64,000 bases of DNA from Sphingobacteriaceae bacterium (GTDB taxonomy: Bacteria; Bacteroidota; Bacteroidia; B-17B0; Aurantibacillaceae): positions 1 to 64,000 of the forward strand of contig JADJMM010000004.1 in NCBI GenBank assembly GCA_016709575.1. Reading direction: 5' to 3'. Positions 49,962 through 60,784 of this stretch are shown here, in pieces; the first letter of the stretch is position 1, and the number at the start of each line of letters is the position of its first letter. The position numbers and the translations under genes were made by a program. A model generated the notes under the pieces. That model did not search any database. It had not been told where the DNA came from and worked only from the letters and a program-made list of their open reading frames with translations.

Positions 49962-51238
49962 TTACTTACTAATTACAAGTCTATGTACATCAATAGTTCC
50001 ATCATGTAATTTGACCTTCACCATATAAATACCATTTTCAAGTTCCGGCTTCAGATTTCCAGTTTCTGTTATTGTTTTTATGTAAACCGTTTTTCCTGTT
50101 ACATCCAATATCGAAACTTCAGCGTTTCCTTTTGTTTTCCTGTTATTTCAATATTAAATTCTCCACTATTAGGGTTTGGATAAAGTTTTGATTGTAGAGA
50201 GATTTTATTTAATTCATCTATCCCTACATACTGAACTGTAACCGTAACAGTATCCGTTTTTATTACACCGCAAATATCCTGCTGTACTACATAGGTGTTA
50301 GTAGCAGTTGGTTTAACCCATATACCCGCTCCTGTACCAATAGCAACAGTGCCGTTATACCATGTGCATTCTAATCCAATTTCAGGTGGACGACCTATGT
50401 ACGCACTATCACCTAAGAAAATGTTTTTGTCAGGACCTGCGGAAGCAGATAAATCCAATTCTATTACACTTACATCATCAACGTAATAATCTGCTGTAAA
50501 TCCAAATGCGCTGGGATAGACCAACGAATATGTAGCTGCAGCATAACTCTTAAAATTACCTAAAGTAATATAACTCTCATTTCCTGTAGCTGTATATGTC
50601 CCTTGAACTTTCATCCAGTTCAAAGTATCTTTCATGTAATCCCCGGCTGGGCTTTTTATGTGAGGTTTAACAATTGCTTCCCTAGCAGGAGCAATAGAGG
50701 CAATACTTCCATCATCAAAGTACGCTCCAAATTCATCAATTGCATACTTACATCTGTTAGACAAACTAATATAATATGTAACACAATAAACAACGTTAGC
50801 TGTTAGAGTGTTGGTTAAATTAGTTTGAGCATAAGTTCTCCAGGAAACTGAAGCTGCAGAATTTTTATACACACTCAGATAAACATATCCATTTCCACCA
50901 TGAGTAAATTGAAATGAGCCCCCCCCAGAGTTTGCGTTTTTAGGAACTCCGCAATTTGGATTTGGGTTAAAACAAACATTGCATAAATAAGGATTGGCTC
51001 CTCCCCCATTTTTTAGTGTATCCCAAGTAGATGCTAATTGTATAGGAATGTAAGGCCAATTAAAAGAATTTTGAAAATCCATTACACAGCTATCTAACTG
51101 CTCAAATCCAGCATTTGGAACGAAATTTATTTGTGCTTGAGTAATTTGTGACGAAAAACACAAAATAAAAGCCAAGAGCAAAACACTCTTGGCCTTTTTT
51201 CTCTTAATACTTGGATTATTTATTGATAAGATATTCAT
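49962..51238 (-). CDS. Secreted protein with type-A T9SS sorting domain (one frameshift)
   Basis: About 425 residues. Signal peptide (KSVLLLAFILCFSSQITQAQ after a basic start), then a jelly-roll/lectin-like region (FVPNAGFEQLDSCVMDFQNS, YVDDVSVIELDLSAS) and an Ig-like section (GPDKNIFLGDSAYIG, TYVVQQDICGVIKTDTVTV). The type-A sorting domain begins SLQSKLYPNPNSGEFNIEIT; the frame breaks near 50115, after which VSILDVTGKTVYIKTITETG and GIYMVKVKLHDG complete it and end HRLVISK at 49962. Exported by the T9SS; function unknown. Confidence 0.82.
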
Positions 51239-51316
51239 TACTTGAGTTAGATAAATTTACAAAATAAATACCGGAACTCAAGTTTATAAAATACAAGGAA
51301 GAGTATAAGAAATTAA

Positions 51317-51825
51317 CTACTTAATCCTCTCATTCACCCAAACCAAAATCTCCTCTAACATTTGAGCGCTTTCGGTGTTTTCGTTGATGCGGGCTGTGAG
51401 TAATTCTTGTGCTGCTTTTAGGTCGGCAGCTAGTACTTCGCTTTCGATGGTTTCAATGATGGTTAAGCATTCCATCGCAATAAGATAATCACCTTCGCAA
51501 GCTTGGCGGATGAAAAATAAAAATCATCGGTACAATCTAAACCAATTTCCCAATATACTGATAGCAGTCTGGCTTTTTTGGTTTTGTCTTTTATAGATGA
51601 AACTACTTTTAATAAAGCTTTGGCAGGATTGCTGGCTTTAATTTTAGCTAAGAGTTCTTCGCGTTCTTCTGGTAATAATTTTCCTTCACCAATCTCATCG
51701 ATAGCATCTTTTAAATCGTCGGTATTTTTAATACCTTCCTTACCAATAATTAATGTGCGGAATTTTTTCTCGTCGAAATACTTTTTATTATTCTCTTCGA
51801 AGCTTTCTTTCTCTTGCTTTGCCAT
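51317..51825 (-). CDS. Small helical hypothetical protein coupled to moxR (one frameshift)
   Basis: About 169 residues, no signal peptide, mostly helical and charged (EENNKKYFDEKKFRTLIIG, LLPEEREELLAKIKA, SAQMLEEILVWVNERIK at the end). The frame breaks near 51520, where FIRQACEGDYLIAMECLTII is the continued reading. Its ATG overlaps the MoxR stop as TAATG, so the two are translationally coupled. A cytosolic partner of the MoxR ATPase is a reasonable guess, not shown. Confidence 0.7.
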
Positions 51826-52787
51826 TACAACAATTGCTTAATGATTTCTTCAACACTTATGCCCTCCGCCTCTGCTTTATAATTTAAAACTAAGCGGTGA
51901 CGTAAAATAGGAATAGCAATAGCCTTCACATCTTCAATATCCGGACTAAACTTCCCGTGTATTAAAGCGTGGCATTTTGCTCCTAAAACTAAGTATTGTG
52001 ATGCACGCGGACCAGCGCCCCATGCTAAATATTTTTTTGAAACTTCAGAAGAGAATTCACTTTTTAAACGGGTTTTGTTTACCAATTTCACAGCGTATTC
52101 AATTACATTATCAGCAACAGGCACTTTACGCACTAATTCTTGGAAATAAACTATTTCTTCTGCGCTTAATACCTTATTTACTTTTGCAGTTGATGTAGTT
52201 GTAGTTTGTTTCACTACTTGCATCTCTTCAGTATAACTCGGATAATCTAACCAAACATTAAACATGAAGCGGTCTAACTGCGCCTCCGGTAAAGGATAAG
52301 TTCCCTCCTGCTCAATTGGGTTTTGAGTTGCTAAAACAAAAAATGGATTTCCTAATTCGTATTTTTTTCCTGCTGCAGTAATTTGACGTTCCTGCATGGC
52401 TTCTAATAAAGCGGCTTGTGTTTTTGGAGGAGTACGATTAATCTCATCAGCTAAAACAATATTAGCAAATAATGGACCTTTAATAAATTTGAAATTGCGT
52501 TGTTCATCTAAAATTTCAGAACCAATAATATCACTTGGCATTAAATCGGGAGTAAACTGAATACGATTAAACGATAAACCTAAAGCATCAGCAATAGTAT
52601 TTACCAATAACGTTTTTGCTAAGCCGGGAACACCAACTAATAAACAATGTCCTTTACTAAAAACAGAAATCAAAACATCTTTAACAGTATCATTTTGCCC
52701 CACAATAACTTTTCCTATTTCAGAATTTAGTTGTTTGTATTTGGCAACAAAGGCTTCTACAGCTTCGGTATCAGATTTATATTGCAT
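51825..52787 (-). CDS. MoxR-family AAA+ ATPase
   Basis: A 320-residue AAA+ protein. Walker A GVPGLAKT (52-59), Walker B VLADEINRTPPKTQAALLEA, sensor-1 FFVLATQNPIEQEGTYPLPE and an arginine finger region. Known of the family: MoxR ATPases act as chaperones that activate or insert metal cofactors or complexes and often sit with von Willebrand A-domain genes. Here the neighbour is a small coupled helical protein instead. It starts 5 bp after the SurA stop, so both belong to one operon. Confidence 0.94.
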   Translation of the reverse strand: MQYKSDTEAVEAFVAKYKQLNSEIGKVIVGQNDTVKDVLISVFSKGHCLLVGVPGLAKTLLVNTIADALGLSFNRIQFTPDLMPSDIIGSEILDEQRNFKFIKGPLFANIVLADEINRTPPKTQAALLEAMQERQITAAGKKYELGNPFFVLATQNPIEQEGTYPLPEAQLDRFMFNVWLDYPSYTEEMQVVKQTTTTSTAKVNKVLSAEEIVYFQELVRKVPVADNVIEYAVKLVNKTRLKSEFSSEVSKKYLAWGAGPRASQYLVLGAKCHALIHGKFSPDIEDVKAIAIPILRHRLVLNYKAEAEGISVEEIIKQLL

Positions 52788-52791
52788 ACGT

Positions 52792-54126
52792 TTAAGGGGT
52801 GAGCGTCCAGTTATACTCTAATTTGCAATTGTATTCATGATCAATTTTAATGTAAGTTAACTTCGAACGTTTTTCAATCCAATCTTGAATTTCCTTTTTA
52901 TTTTTTTCGAATAAAGCCATTTGCAATAGTTTCGCATAATCGTCTTTGTAATTCATTTTATGGGGCTCACTACGGGAAATAATACTTAAGATACGGTAAC
53001 CGGGTTTCCCATCTCTAGCATTATAATTCATAGGTGTAGTTACTTCACCAACATTCATCTTATCAAACATAAATACTAAATTTTGGTCGAGCTGAGAAAT
53101 ATCTTCATTGTCCCACTTAGTATTTCCTGCAGCTTGATTAATCATTAAGCCTCCGTTTTGTTTTGTTTCCTGATCATCACTATACAATTTAGCGGCAGCT
53201 TCAAATGTAATCCGACCCTCCAATATTGCTTTTTGAATTGTGTCTAACTGAATTTTTGCATTGAATACATCTAGCTGTGTAATTTTTGGAGACACTAAAA
53301 TATGACGTGCATCAACAGTTTCACCTTTACGTGAAATCAATTGTATGAAGTGAAATCCATAATCCGACTCAAACACTTCTGAAATTTCACCATTCTTTAA
53401 ACGGAAAGCTACAGCTTCAAACTCAGGCACCATTTGTCCACGCGCAAACGGAGGTAATTGTCCGCCTGTTTTTGCCGAACTTGGATCTTCACTATACAAA
53501 GCTGCTAATACGCTAAAACTTTCCCCATTAACAACACGTGCACGATAGGATTCAATTTGTGTGCGTGCATCTTTTTTCGCCTGCTCACTAACCGGAGGCA
53601 TTTTTACAATTTGTGCAATTTGTAATTCGGTATTGATTAATGGTAAACTATCAGCCGGAATTCCTTCATAAAACACACGTACTTCAGAAGGCGTAAGTTT
53701 TGTACCATCGGTAATTCTGCCACGCATTTTTTGTTGTAAGAGTTGCTGCTCAACATCAGGACGAATTTCGTCTTTAAAAACATTTATGCGCTTACCGTAA
53801 AAAGTTTCGAACTTTGTTTCATCGCCACCAAACATGTTTAAATAATACGCTAAACGTTTTCCGATTTCACCATCAATTTCCGCATCAGTAACTGTAACGC
53901 TATCTCGGTCGGCTTGAGCTAATAATAATTTGCTGTATAATAATTCTTCGAAAGCTTTGCATTTATTGGCGTTAGGATCTTCCTTTAAACGCTCCATTTG
54001 GTATACTTCCAAATCCGACATTAAAAGTGGGTATTTTCCCACAACGGCAATAACCTTATCGAGCACTTGCTGTGCATTAGAACTTAAAAAAAGGACTGAA
54101 AATATGACTACTAATATTTTGCGCAT
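52792..54126 (-). CDS. surA: SurA-like periplasmic peptidyl-prolyl isomerase
   Basis: A 444-residue protein. Signal peptide (MRKILVVIFSVLFLSSNAQ), SurA N-terminal domain (VLDKVIAVVGKYPLLMSDLE), and two parvulin (PpiC) domains: the first with ELQIAQIVKMPPVSEQ and ESDYGFHFIQLISRKG, the second with VDARHILVSPKITQ. Known: SurA guides unfolded outer-membrane proteins across the periplasm. It fits a window rich in barrel proteins. Intact frame; third gene of the five-gene folding operon. Confidence 0.92.
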   Translation of the reverse strand: MRKILVVIFSVLFLSSNAQQVLDKVIAVVGKYPLLMSDLEVYQMERLKEDPNANKCKAFEELLYSKLLLAQADRDSVTVTDAEIDGEIGKRLAYYLNMFGGDETKFETFYGKRINVFKDEIRPDVEQQLLQQKMRGRITDGTKLTPSEVRVFYEGIPADSLPLINTELQIAQIVKMPPVSEQAKKDARTQIESYRARVVNGESFSVLAALYSEDPSSAKTGGQLPPFARGQMVPEFEAVAFRLKNGEISEVFESDYGFHFIQLISRKGETVDARHILVSPKITQLDVFNAKIQLDTIQKAILEGRITFEAAAKLYSDDQETKQNGGLMINQAAGNTKWDNEDISQLDQNLVFMFDKMNVGEVTTPMNYNARDGKPGYRILSIISRSEPHKMNYKDDYAKLLQMALFEKNKKEIQDWIEKRSKLTYIKIDHEYNCKLEYNWTLTP

Positions 54127-54217
54127 CGATTGCTAAATTAAGCAATAAAATCTGTACAGATAAACAATTTTATCAATAAGAAAGGGGTATTTGCTGAATT
54201 AAAGATTTTTAACAGGA

Positions 54218-55052
54218 CTAGTTCACCTTGAACTTCCCCTCACTCTTGGCCTTTTCGAGGATTTGCTGTTTGTATTGGCGAATGAGTTTCATTTTGCGAC
54301 CATTAAGGAGGATATTTTTAATATTTCCCATCTCAAAATTTATAGGTGAGAGACCGTTCTTAATTTTAATTTCCTTTATTTTTAAGTAGTAATAATTTAA
54401 ACTATCGGTATACTCAAAATAACGGCCCGCATAAAAATTGTACTCCGGTAATTCGCGTAATTGCGGGATTTCCTTCTTGATATCTTCTAATAGCAACCAA
54501 GTGCTGTCGTTTATAAAATAGTTGTCGGCATATTGCAAGCAAAGTACTTTCAGATTTTCCTTTTCTTTAGGGTTTTGAGAGACTACCGCCGCTTTCATTT
54601 TACCTAATGCTTTTGATTTAACGGGTACTTTAAAATAATTTACCTTCACGATGTTATCCTTCAAAATAAAATTATCACGGTTAGCATCGTAATAAGCTTG
54701 GATTTCTTGTTTTGAGATAGAAGTATCTAAATTGTTTTCTATTAAACGGATTTCGTATTTGTAATTGATTAATTCTTGACGGTATTTCTCAACCTCTGCG
54801 TCCACATTCAAATCTTCAGGCATTAATTTTTCTTTTGCTTCCTGATAGAATAATTCATTCTGTGCCCAGTCTTCAATTAATTTTTTGGAGATGAAAGCGC
54901 TATCGTTAGCCCCCGTTCCCATGAAATTAAACTGCTTGTATTCATCTTCACCCAGACTTTTATCACCTGCAACAGAACTGATTTTACATCCTGTTCGCCT
55001 TTGTTTTCATTGCAGGAAAACCAAGAAAATAAATATGTAAAAAATATTTCAA
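54218..55052 (-). CDS. Foldase-like periplasmic lipoprotein (two frameshifts)
   Basis: About 278 residues. The lipobox region reads TYLFSWFSC followed by NENKG, so Cys near residue 14 is probably lipidated. The body is helical and resembles the SurA/PrsA N-terminal chaperone fold without a parvulin domain (KKLIEDWAQNELFYQEAKEK, YDANRDNFILKDNIVKVNYF). Frame breaks near 54970 and 55045; the TTG at 55052 gives the leader MKYFFTYLFSWFSC when one T is restored. Three adjacent folding factors of this kind (SurA, lipoprotein, long PpiC protein) form a conserved cluster in Bacteroidota. Confidence 0.65.
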
Positions 55053-55114
55053 TTGTAGTTATATCGTTCTAATACTCGAAGCTGATAGTAATAATGAAAA
55101 GGCCGTTGTTTTAG

Positions 55115-57243
55115 TCAGCCTTCGAATAAGATAATTGAATTTTTCATTTTAATAGTGCTTAAAACAGCCTCATCAATTTTTACAGGATACTTGTTTTTCA
55201 AGTAAGCAATCCATTCTTTTTCTAAGTTAACTTGGAAATCAGCAGTTACCAAACCTTTTGCTTCGTTTAAAGCTTTTGGCGATTTGTTTAACACCTTGTT
55301 CACTTTAATCACTAATACTTTTCCGTCTTTATCATCTTTGATATCCTTCGCTACTAAACCTTCTTTCCAATTATCATTGATGTTTTTGTTCTCTCCTTTT
55401 AAATACATTACGTTTTCAACTGTAACATTTAATTGAGATGTTTTATTAATAGTTTCAACAATTTCTTTTTCTGCTTACCTTTTGCTAAAAGTTTACGTAC
55501 CTCAGCCGAGATTTTAGCATCTAAACAACGATAAGTTGTTACATCTGCTCTGTCATCCCACAGGTAATTGTTTTTATTTTTCTCATAAAATGCTTTTAAT
55601 CCGGCTGTATCTTTAACCGCTTTACTCCACACTTTTTGATCAGTTAAATCAAACAATAAAATTCCATCGCGGTATTCGTGTAATAAATTTTTGAAATCAA
55701 CACGAGTAGTTTCTAATTGAGCATCTTCGTAAGCTACCACAACTTCTTCAACCCACTTCTCATAAATTTGTCCTACTAAATCTTTTAAATCAGTTGGACT
55801 TCTGAAAATCATTTGCTGTTCCATAAACGCAGCAAATTCTTTCATGCCGTATTTTTTACTATTGAAGCTGATGATTTCTTTGTTACCTAATTTATCAGCG
55901 CGACTTGCTTTCCAAGTTGCCGTTAAATAAGTAGTATCTAATACTTTTAAAATTTCATCGCGGTTTGCTAAATTTTGCTTGAAACCATTTTCCTTCTTAA
56001 CACGTGCAATTAAAGCAACGCGTCCCATTTGAGAACGGCTATCGCGTTGAACTCTTGCTTTTATTTCAGCTTTTAATTGATCGAATGGTGCTAAGCCTTT
56101 TACTTCAAGACGTTTTACAATGTGCCATCCGTACTGGGTCATTACAGGTTCAGAAACATCACCATCTTTTTTCAATCCAAAAGCTGCATCTTCAAAATCT
56201 TTTGGAACTTTTCCACCTTTAAACGGTGCTAATTGTCCACCACGATCAGATGATTGTTTATCTTCAGAAAAAGAACGGGCAATATCTTCAAATTTTTCGC
56301 CTGCTTTTAATTTTGCATTTAACTCGTCAATTTTAGTTTTTAAGTTTTTCTTATCTGCATCACTTGCATCCTTAGGGAACTTAACCATAATGTGAGCAAC
56401 AGTAATTTCGCCACGGTTAGCGCGTTTATCGTAAACTTTTAAAATATGGTAACCATATTTTGTACGAACCACATTACTAACTTCACCCACTTTTGTATTA
56501 TAAGCTGCAGTTTCGAATGGATAAACCATATCCAAAGAAGAGAAATATCCTAAATCACCTTTGTTATCCGGCACTGAAGGATCATCACTTGTTTTAGGTG
56601 CAATTCCAACAAATTTATCAGCACCACCATTTTTGTAATAGTCAGCTAAATTTTTTACTGAATTTAATTTTGCTTTATACAAACCACTGTCTTTTTTAGC
56701 AAAGTCAGATTTTATTTGAGTAGAGTTTTTTAATAGTTTATCATAATCTGCAATTTGTGCAGAAGTTGGCATTTTTCCTACAATGGCATTGCGGATTAAA
56801 GTAGCGCGTGTCCAGCACTCTAAAGTGTCTTTAGGGAATTCTAAATCAGAGCAACGAATTAAAATATGACTTGCTTTAATTTCCCACTTCATACGTTCGT
56901 ATGCTTCGGTAATTAAATTTTCGTTTGTGTTTTTGTCAGTTAAATACGGAGATGCTAATTGTCTTCTGTAACCTGCTAATTCAGTTTTAAAAGAAGCTGA
57001 TGTATCTAAGCCCATTGATTCAGCTTCATATACCTTCATTTTAAATAATGAAAATAAATCGGCGTAATCTTTTACCGCTTTAGCATCAACAGCTGTTTTA
57101 GTGTTGTTTTTACGAAACACACTTTCAAATTCAGATTTATTAACGGATTTACCGCCAATAGTCATAATAACCGGGTCTGCAGTTTGAGCAAATGCTGAAA
57201 ATGCTAGTACTGCACATAAAACTGTAGTTGAAATTTTCTTCAT
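55115..57243 (-). CDS. Long periplasmic peptidyl-prolyl isomerase with two PpiC domains (one frameshift)
   Basis: About 709 residues. Signal peptide (MKKISTTVLCAVLAFSAFAQ), SurA-type N-terminal region, two parvulin domains (ASHILIRCSDLEFPKD with YGYHILKVYDKRA; VAHIMVKFPKDASDADK with YGWHIVKRLEVKG), then a long helical C-terminal part (about 430-709). The frame breaks near 55475; after it EIVETINKTSQLNVTVENVM continues to the end MKNSIILFEG. First gene of the folding operon; TAAATTTG at 57267-57274 is the likely -7 promoter element. Confidence 0.88.
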
Positions 57244-57266
57244 AATTCTGATTTTTTTACGGAATG

Positions 57267-57274
57267 CAAATTTA
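57267..57274 (-). promoter_or_regulatory. -7 element of the folding operon
   Basis: TAAATTTG on the minus strand fits TAnnTTTG, 24 bp before the PPIase start. No good -33 TTTG is seen. Confidence 0.45.
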
Positions 57275-57298
57275 ATTTTTTTATTGAATTTTTAAGGC

Positions 57299-58415
57299 TT
57301 ATTTACTAAAAATCTCCTCTAGTTTTTGGTCTAAAGCAGGCCCTCTTAGGTTTTTATCAAGGATTTTACCCTCTTTATCAATTAAAAGGTTTTGTGGGAT
57401 ACTGGAAATGCTGTAAATACGGCCTACTTCGTTACTCCCAAACCTTTAAGTCACTAACCTGATCCCAGGTTAATTTGTCCTTTTCAACGGCCGCTAACCA
57501 TTTGCCTTTATCTTGGTCGAATGAAACGCCTAACACTGTAAAGCCTTTATCTTTGTACTTGTTGTAAGCTGCTACAACATTAGGGTTTTCTGCTCTGCAC
57601 GGACCGCACCAGCTAGCCCAAAAATCAACTAAAACAACTTTTCCTTTGTAGTCCGATAACTTTATGGGCTTTCCATCAGGACTGTTTTGAGTAAAGTTGA
57701 TAGCAGGATAACCAATTGTAGTGCCTTGTAAAGTGGTTAAACGATCCTTAGCCAATTTACCGTATTTAGTTTCTAAAATAGATTTATCAAGTAAACCAAT
57801 TACCTCTTCCACTTCCGGCATGGTGAAAATTGGATTCGCGTATTCGGCATAAATAATATAACCGCTAACTGCAGATTTAGAATGTGTTTTTATATAACCC
57901 AGCCCACCTTTTACATTTAAGGTTAATTTTTCGAACTCCGCTTGTTTAGCCTGCATAGTGTTTTGATCGTTTGCAGTTCTCGCTTGATTGTAATCGCTCA
58001 CAATTTGCTGTTGTTGCAACTGAAAAGTTAGCATCAACACCTTATAATCTTCGTAATCTTTTTGACTTTGCCCTCCGGTAATTTTCAAATTTTGAAGGGA
58101 GTCCATATTCATGTTAACGGTTGTTTTAGCACCATCTACATAAAAAATAATATTAGGTTGTGTGTTTGGATCGGGAACTGTTGTGAACCAATACATGTTT
58201 GGCTCAGGACTTTTACCTGCAAATTTAAATTTACCATTTACTACTTTAGTTGAATCAGTAAAGGTTTTATCGTCCCACTTATGGTTTAAATAAATATAAG
58301 TTGTTTTGTAATTTTTTGCTAGCCCTTCTATTACAAAAGAAAAAGGTTTTGGTTTTTGAGCCGAAACAATGCCTGTAAGAAAAAGACCTAAAAAGAGAAA
58401 TTTAACTTTATTCAT
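57299..58415 (-). CDS. DUF4369 - TlpA-like thiol:disulfide protein (one frameshift)
   Basis: About 371 residues. Signal peptide (MNKVKFLFLGLFLTGIVSAQ), DUF4369 domain (about 25-120: FSFVIEGLAKNYKTTYIYLN), helical linker, then a TlpA/AhpC-type thioredoxin domain with WCGPC (Cys270, Cys273). The frame breaks near 57435, after which NEVGRIYSISSIPQNLLIDK, with the cis-Pro, and LEEIFSK complete the fold. The start at 58415 is the ATG before the signal peptide; an upstream ATG adds a non-signal stretch. Typical of Bacteroidota periplasmic reductases that follow DUF4369. Confidence 0.87.
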
Positions 58416-58503
58416 TTTTGTGTTTTTAAAGAGTTTTAAATATACCAATATTTATATCAAATATTATTCCGCTTTTTAGCGAAAAACACCCTTTTAACAA
58501 AAA

Positions 58504-59442
58504 TTATAGAGTTTTATTATACATGTGAATATCAGTTAGATTAATGGATATTTTCCCTTCTCCAACCACCTCTTGCTTAACCGGAACAAACTTGGCATTA
58601 TCTTCAAATTCGTGGGCCTTGTAGCTCATGCGTGAATACACATTTTGAGAATATGTATCATTAATCGCTTTTATTAAAATAATTAATTCAGCGTCGCGCT
58701 TTACCAATTCTTCCTTACTCACATTGTAAATCGGACTTTTTTCATCAATTGGATGAACGATTGTCCAACTCAGTGGTAAGAAATTAATTTTACTTACCTC
58801 CAGCGGTAGCGCTTCAAATTCACGTTTATTAGTGGTAGGGTCCGAATAAGATAACACAACACTTGCCTCCACTTCAATCAATTCGTTTTGTTTAGTATTC
58901 GCTACTCTGAACATTAAACCTGTAATGCCTTCATAAGGTGAAATCAAAGCTTTATCACTGTACAATAAAACGGCTTTTGGCCTCGAAAAACGTCCGTACA
59001 AAACACCGGTTGCCATAGCAAATCCTAATAAACCAAACATTGATTCAATAGCAGCTACAGTGCTTACATTTGTGGCATTTGGATATACATGTCCGTAACC
59101 AACGGTAGTTAATGTTTGAGCGCTGAAGAAAAATAAATCCAAAAATCTACCGGGACCATCATACCCTTCAATACCACCAAAATTCTGATATCCCATCTTA
59201 TAATAAATACAAGCGAAAATTGTATTGGCAATAGCGTAAGAAATAAGAATGACTATTAATAAGTTGGTCCAAGAAGTTGTGATTAACCAATGATACATAT
59301 CCACGTTATCAAAACCTTTAAGTCCTTTACGCTTTATGTTAACACTTCCGTCTTTATTTAAAAAACGAACCGTGTTCTGATAATTTTTAGAACCAAAGCC
59401 TAACTCTAACTTCTTTTCTTTTTTTCTTTTATCTCCAAGCAT
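58504..59442 (-). CDS. Inward-rectifier potassium channel (KirBac family)
   Basis: A 312-residue protein. N-terminal slide helix and TM1 (about 58-80), pore helix and selectivity filter TVGYGHVYP (TVGYG at 113-117), TM2 (about 128-150), then the cytoplasmic immunoglobulin-like domain (about 155-300: RPKAVLLYSDKALISPYEG, RVANTKQNELIEVEASVVLS). The layout and length match KirBac channels, which carry K+ across the inner membrane and are gated by lipids or pH. Intact. It is divergent from the SCO1 gene with only 24 bp between them. Confidence 0.93.
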   Translation of the reverse strand: MLGDKRKKEKKLELGFGSKNYQNTVRFLNKDGSVNIKRKGLKGFDNVDMYHWLITTSWTNLLIVILISYAIANTIFACIYYKMGYQNFGGIEGYDGPGRFLDLFFFSAQTLTTVGYGHVYPNATNVSTVAAIESMFGLLGFAMATGVLYGRFSRPKAVLLYSDKALISPYEGITGLMFRVANTKQNELIEVEASVVLSYSDPTTNKREFEALPLEVSKINFLPLSWTIVHPIDEKSPIYNVSKEELVKRDAELIILIKAINDTYSQNVYSRMSYKAHEFEDNAKFVPVKQEVVGEGKISINLTDIHMYNKTL

Positions 59443-59451
59443 AAGTTTTAA

Positions 59452-59459
59452 TACCTTTG
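59452..59459 (+). promoter_or_regulatory. -7 element of the SCO1 gene, very close to its start
   Basis: TACCTTTG fits TAnnTTTG; the ATG begins 8 bp after it, so the transcript should have almost no leader. Confidence 0.5.
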
Positions 59460-59466
59460 TGTTATT

Positions 59467-60129
59467 ATGTTCAAAGGTAAAATTTATTGGCTTTTATTAC
59501 TACTACTTCCAACTGCATTTATTGGTTTGTATTTTTATAATAAAACAGAACACAAACCCATTCGTACACTAGCTTATTTCGGACCAAAGACGTATCAAAA
59601 AACAAAAGACACTTCCTATCATACCGTAGCTCCTTTTTTCTTTATCAATCAATACAATCAAAAACTGACTGAAAATGACGTAAAAGGAAAAGTTTATGTA
59701 ACGGATTTCTTTTTCACTACTTGTAAATCTATTTGTCCGATAATGAGTAATGAATTGATAAGGGTTTATCAAAAATTTAAAAACAGAAATGATTTTATGA
59801 TTATTTCACACACTGTTGATCCTGAAACTGATTCGGTGGCACAATTATTGGACTATGCTAAATTACACGGTGTAAATGATGGGAAATGGCAATTTGTAAC
59901 AGGTGAGAAAAAACATTTGTATGAAATGGCACGCAAAAGTTATTTATTAAATGCAGAAGAAGGTGATGGCGGTGAAGAAGATTTTATTCACACTCAAAAT
60001 TTTGCTTTAATTGATAAAGAACGTCACATTCGCGGGTTTTATGATGGCACTGATAGTATAGAAATTAATAGATTGATAGTAGATTTAAAATGTTTGTTTG
60101 ATGAATATGAATTTAAAGAGAAGAAATAA
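59467..60129 (+). CDS. SCO1/SenC family copper-binding protein
   Basis: A 220-residue protein with an N-terminal membrane anchor (about 7-24). The copper ligands Cys86 and Cys90 in TTCKSICP and His175 in DFIHTQNFAL are all present, along with the thioredoxin fold (VKGKVYVTDFFFTT, IISHTVDPETDS). Known of the family: SCO1 proteins deliver copper to, or reduce, the CuA site of cytochrome c oxidase. Intact. The following TlpA-like gene overlaps its end by about 30 bp. Confidence 0.93.
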   Translation: MFKGKIYWLLLLLLPTAFIGLYFYNKTEHKPIRTLAYFGPKTYQKTKDTSYHTVAPFFFINQYNQKLTENDVKGKVYVTDFFFTTCKSICPIMSNELIRVYQKFKNRNDFMIISHTVDPETDSVAQLLDYAKLHGVNDGKWQFVTGEKKHLYEMARKSYLLNAEEGDGGEEDFIHTQNFALIDKERHIRGFYDGTDSIEINRLIVDLKCLFDEYEFKEKK

Positions 60130-60598
60130 TTTTTTATTGGCATTTTTCTTTTTCGCATTTGTTTCATTTGCACAAAAGCCTGCTGTTTATAAAATTAACG
60201 ACTTACTAAAACGAATTCATAACAATAGCGACACCATTTATGTGGTGAATTTTTGGGCTACTTGGTGTAAGCCTTGTGTTCAGGAAATGCCGGAGTTCGA
60301 AAGTTTTTACCGTCAAAATAAACCTGCTTTGGTTAAAATTATTTTGGTGAGTATGGATTTTAAAGAAGATTTGGATAAAAAATTAGTTCCGTTTTTAGAA
60401 AAAAATCCATACAGTTCTGAAGTTATTTTGTTGGATGAAGTAAATGGCAACGATTTTATTGATAAAATTCATACCAAATGGGGAGGTGCTATTCCTGCCA
60501 CCTATTTTACCACAAAAAACAAAAAAAAGGAAGTTATTTTTGAGAAGAAAGTGAATTTAGAGTTACTCAATTCAACCATGAACGATTTTTTGAAGTGA
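60101..60598 (+). CDS. Small TlpA-like thioredoxin
   Basis: About 165 residues. Hydrophobic N-terminus (NNFLLAFFFFAFVSFAQ, a signal peptide or anchor), then a thioredoxin fold with WCKPC (Cys56, Cys59) in VVNFWATWCKPCVQEMPEF and the cis-Pro in GGAIPATYFTT. The start is ATG 60101 or 60107 (a TTG three bases earlier is less likely); either overlaps the SCO1 gene by about 25 bp. Probably a periplasmic reductase acting with the SCO1 protein in oxidase maturation. Confidence 0.87.
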   Translation: MNMNLKRRNNFLLAFFFFAFVSFAQKPAVYKINDLLKRIHNNSDTIYVVNFWATWCKPCVQEMPEFESFYRQNKPALVKIILVSMDFKEDLDKKLVPFLEKNPYSSEVILLDEVNGNDFIDKIHTKWGGAIPATYFTTKNKKKEVIFEKKVNLELLNSTMNDFLK

Positions 60599-60784
60599 GA
60601 TTCAGGCTTTTGTCTTCAAATTGTCATCTAAATAATTTAGTAAACAGCAGCTTGTATATCATCGAACTTAGAGCTATGACTGTCGAGTTTTGAGGTTAAA
60701 ATGGCATTTAACGTTAATCTCAAGAAAATTTCTGTAATTTTTTGTATCTTTACTCGTTTATTACTCAAACCGTAATTATTTTTC

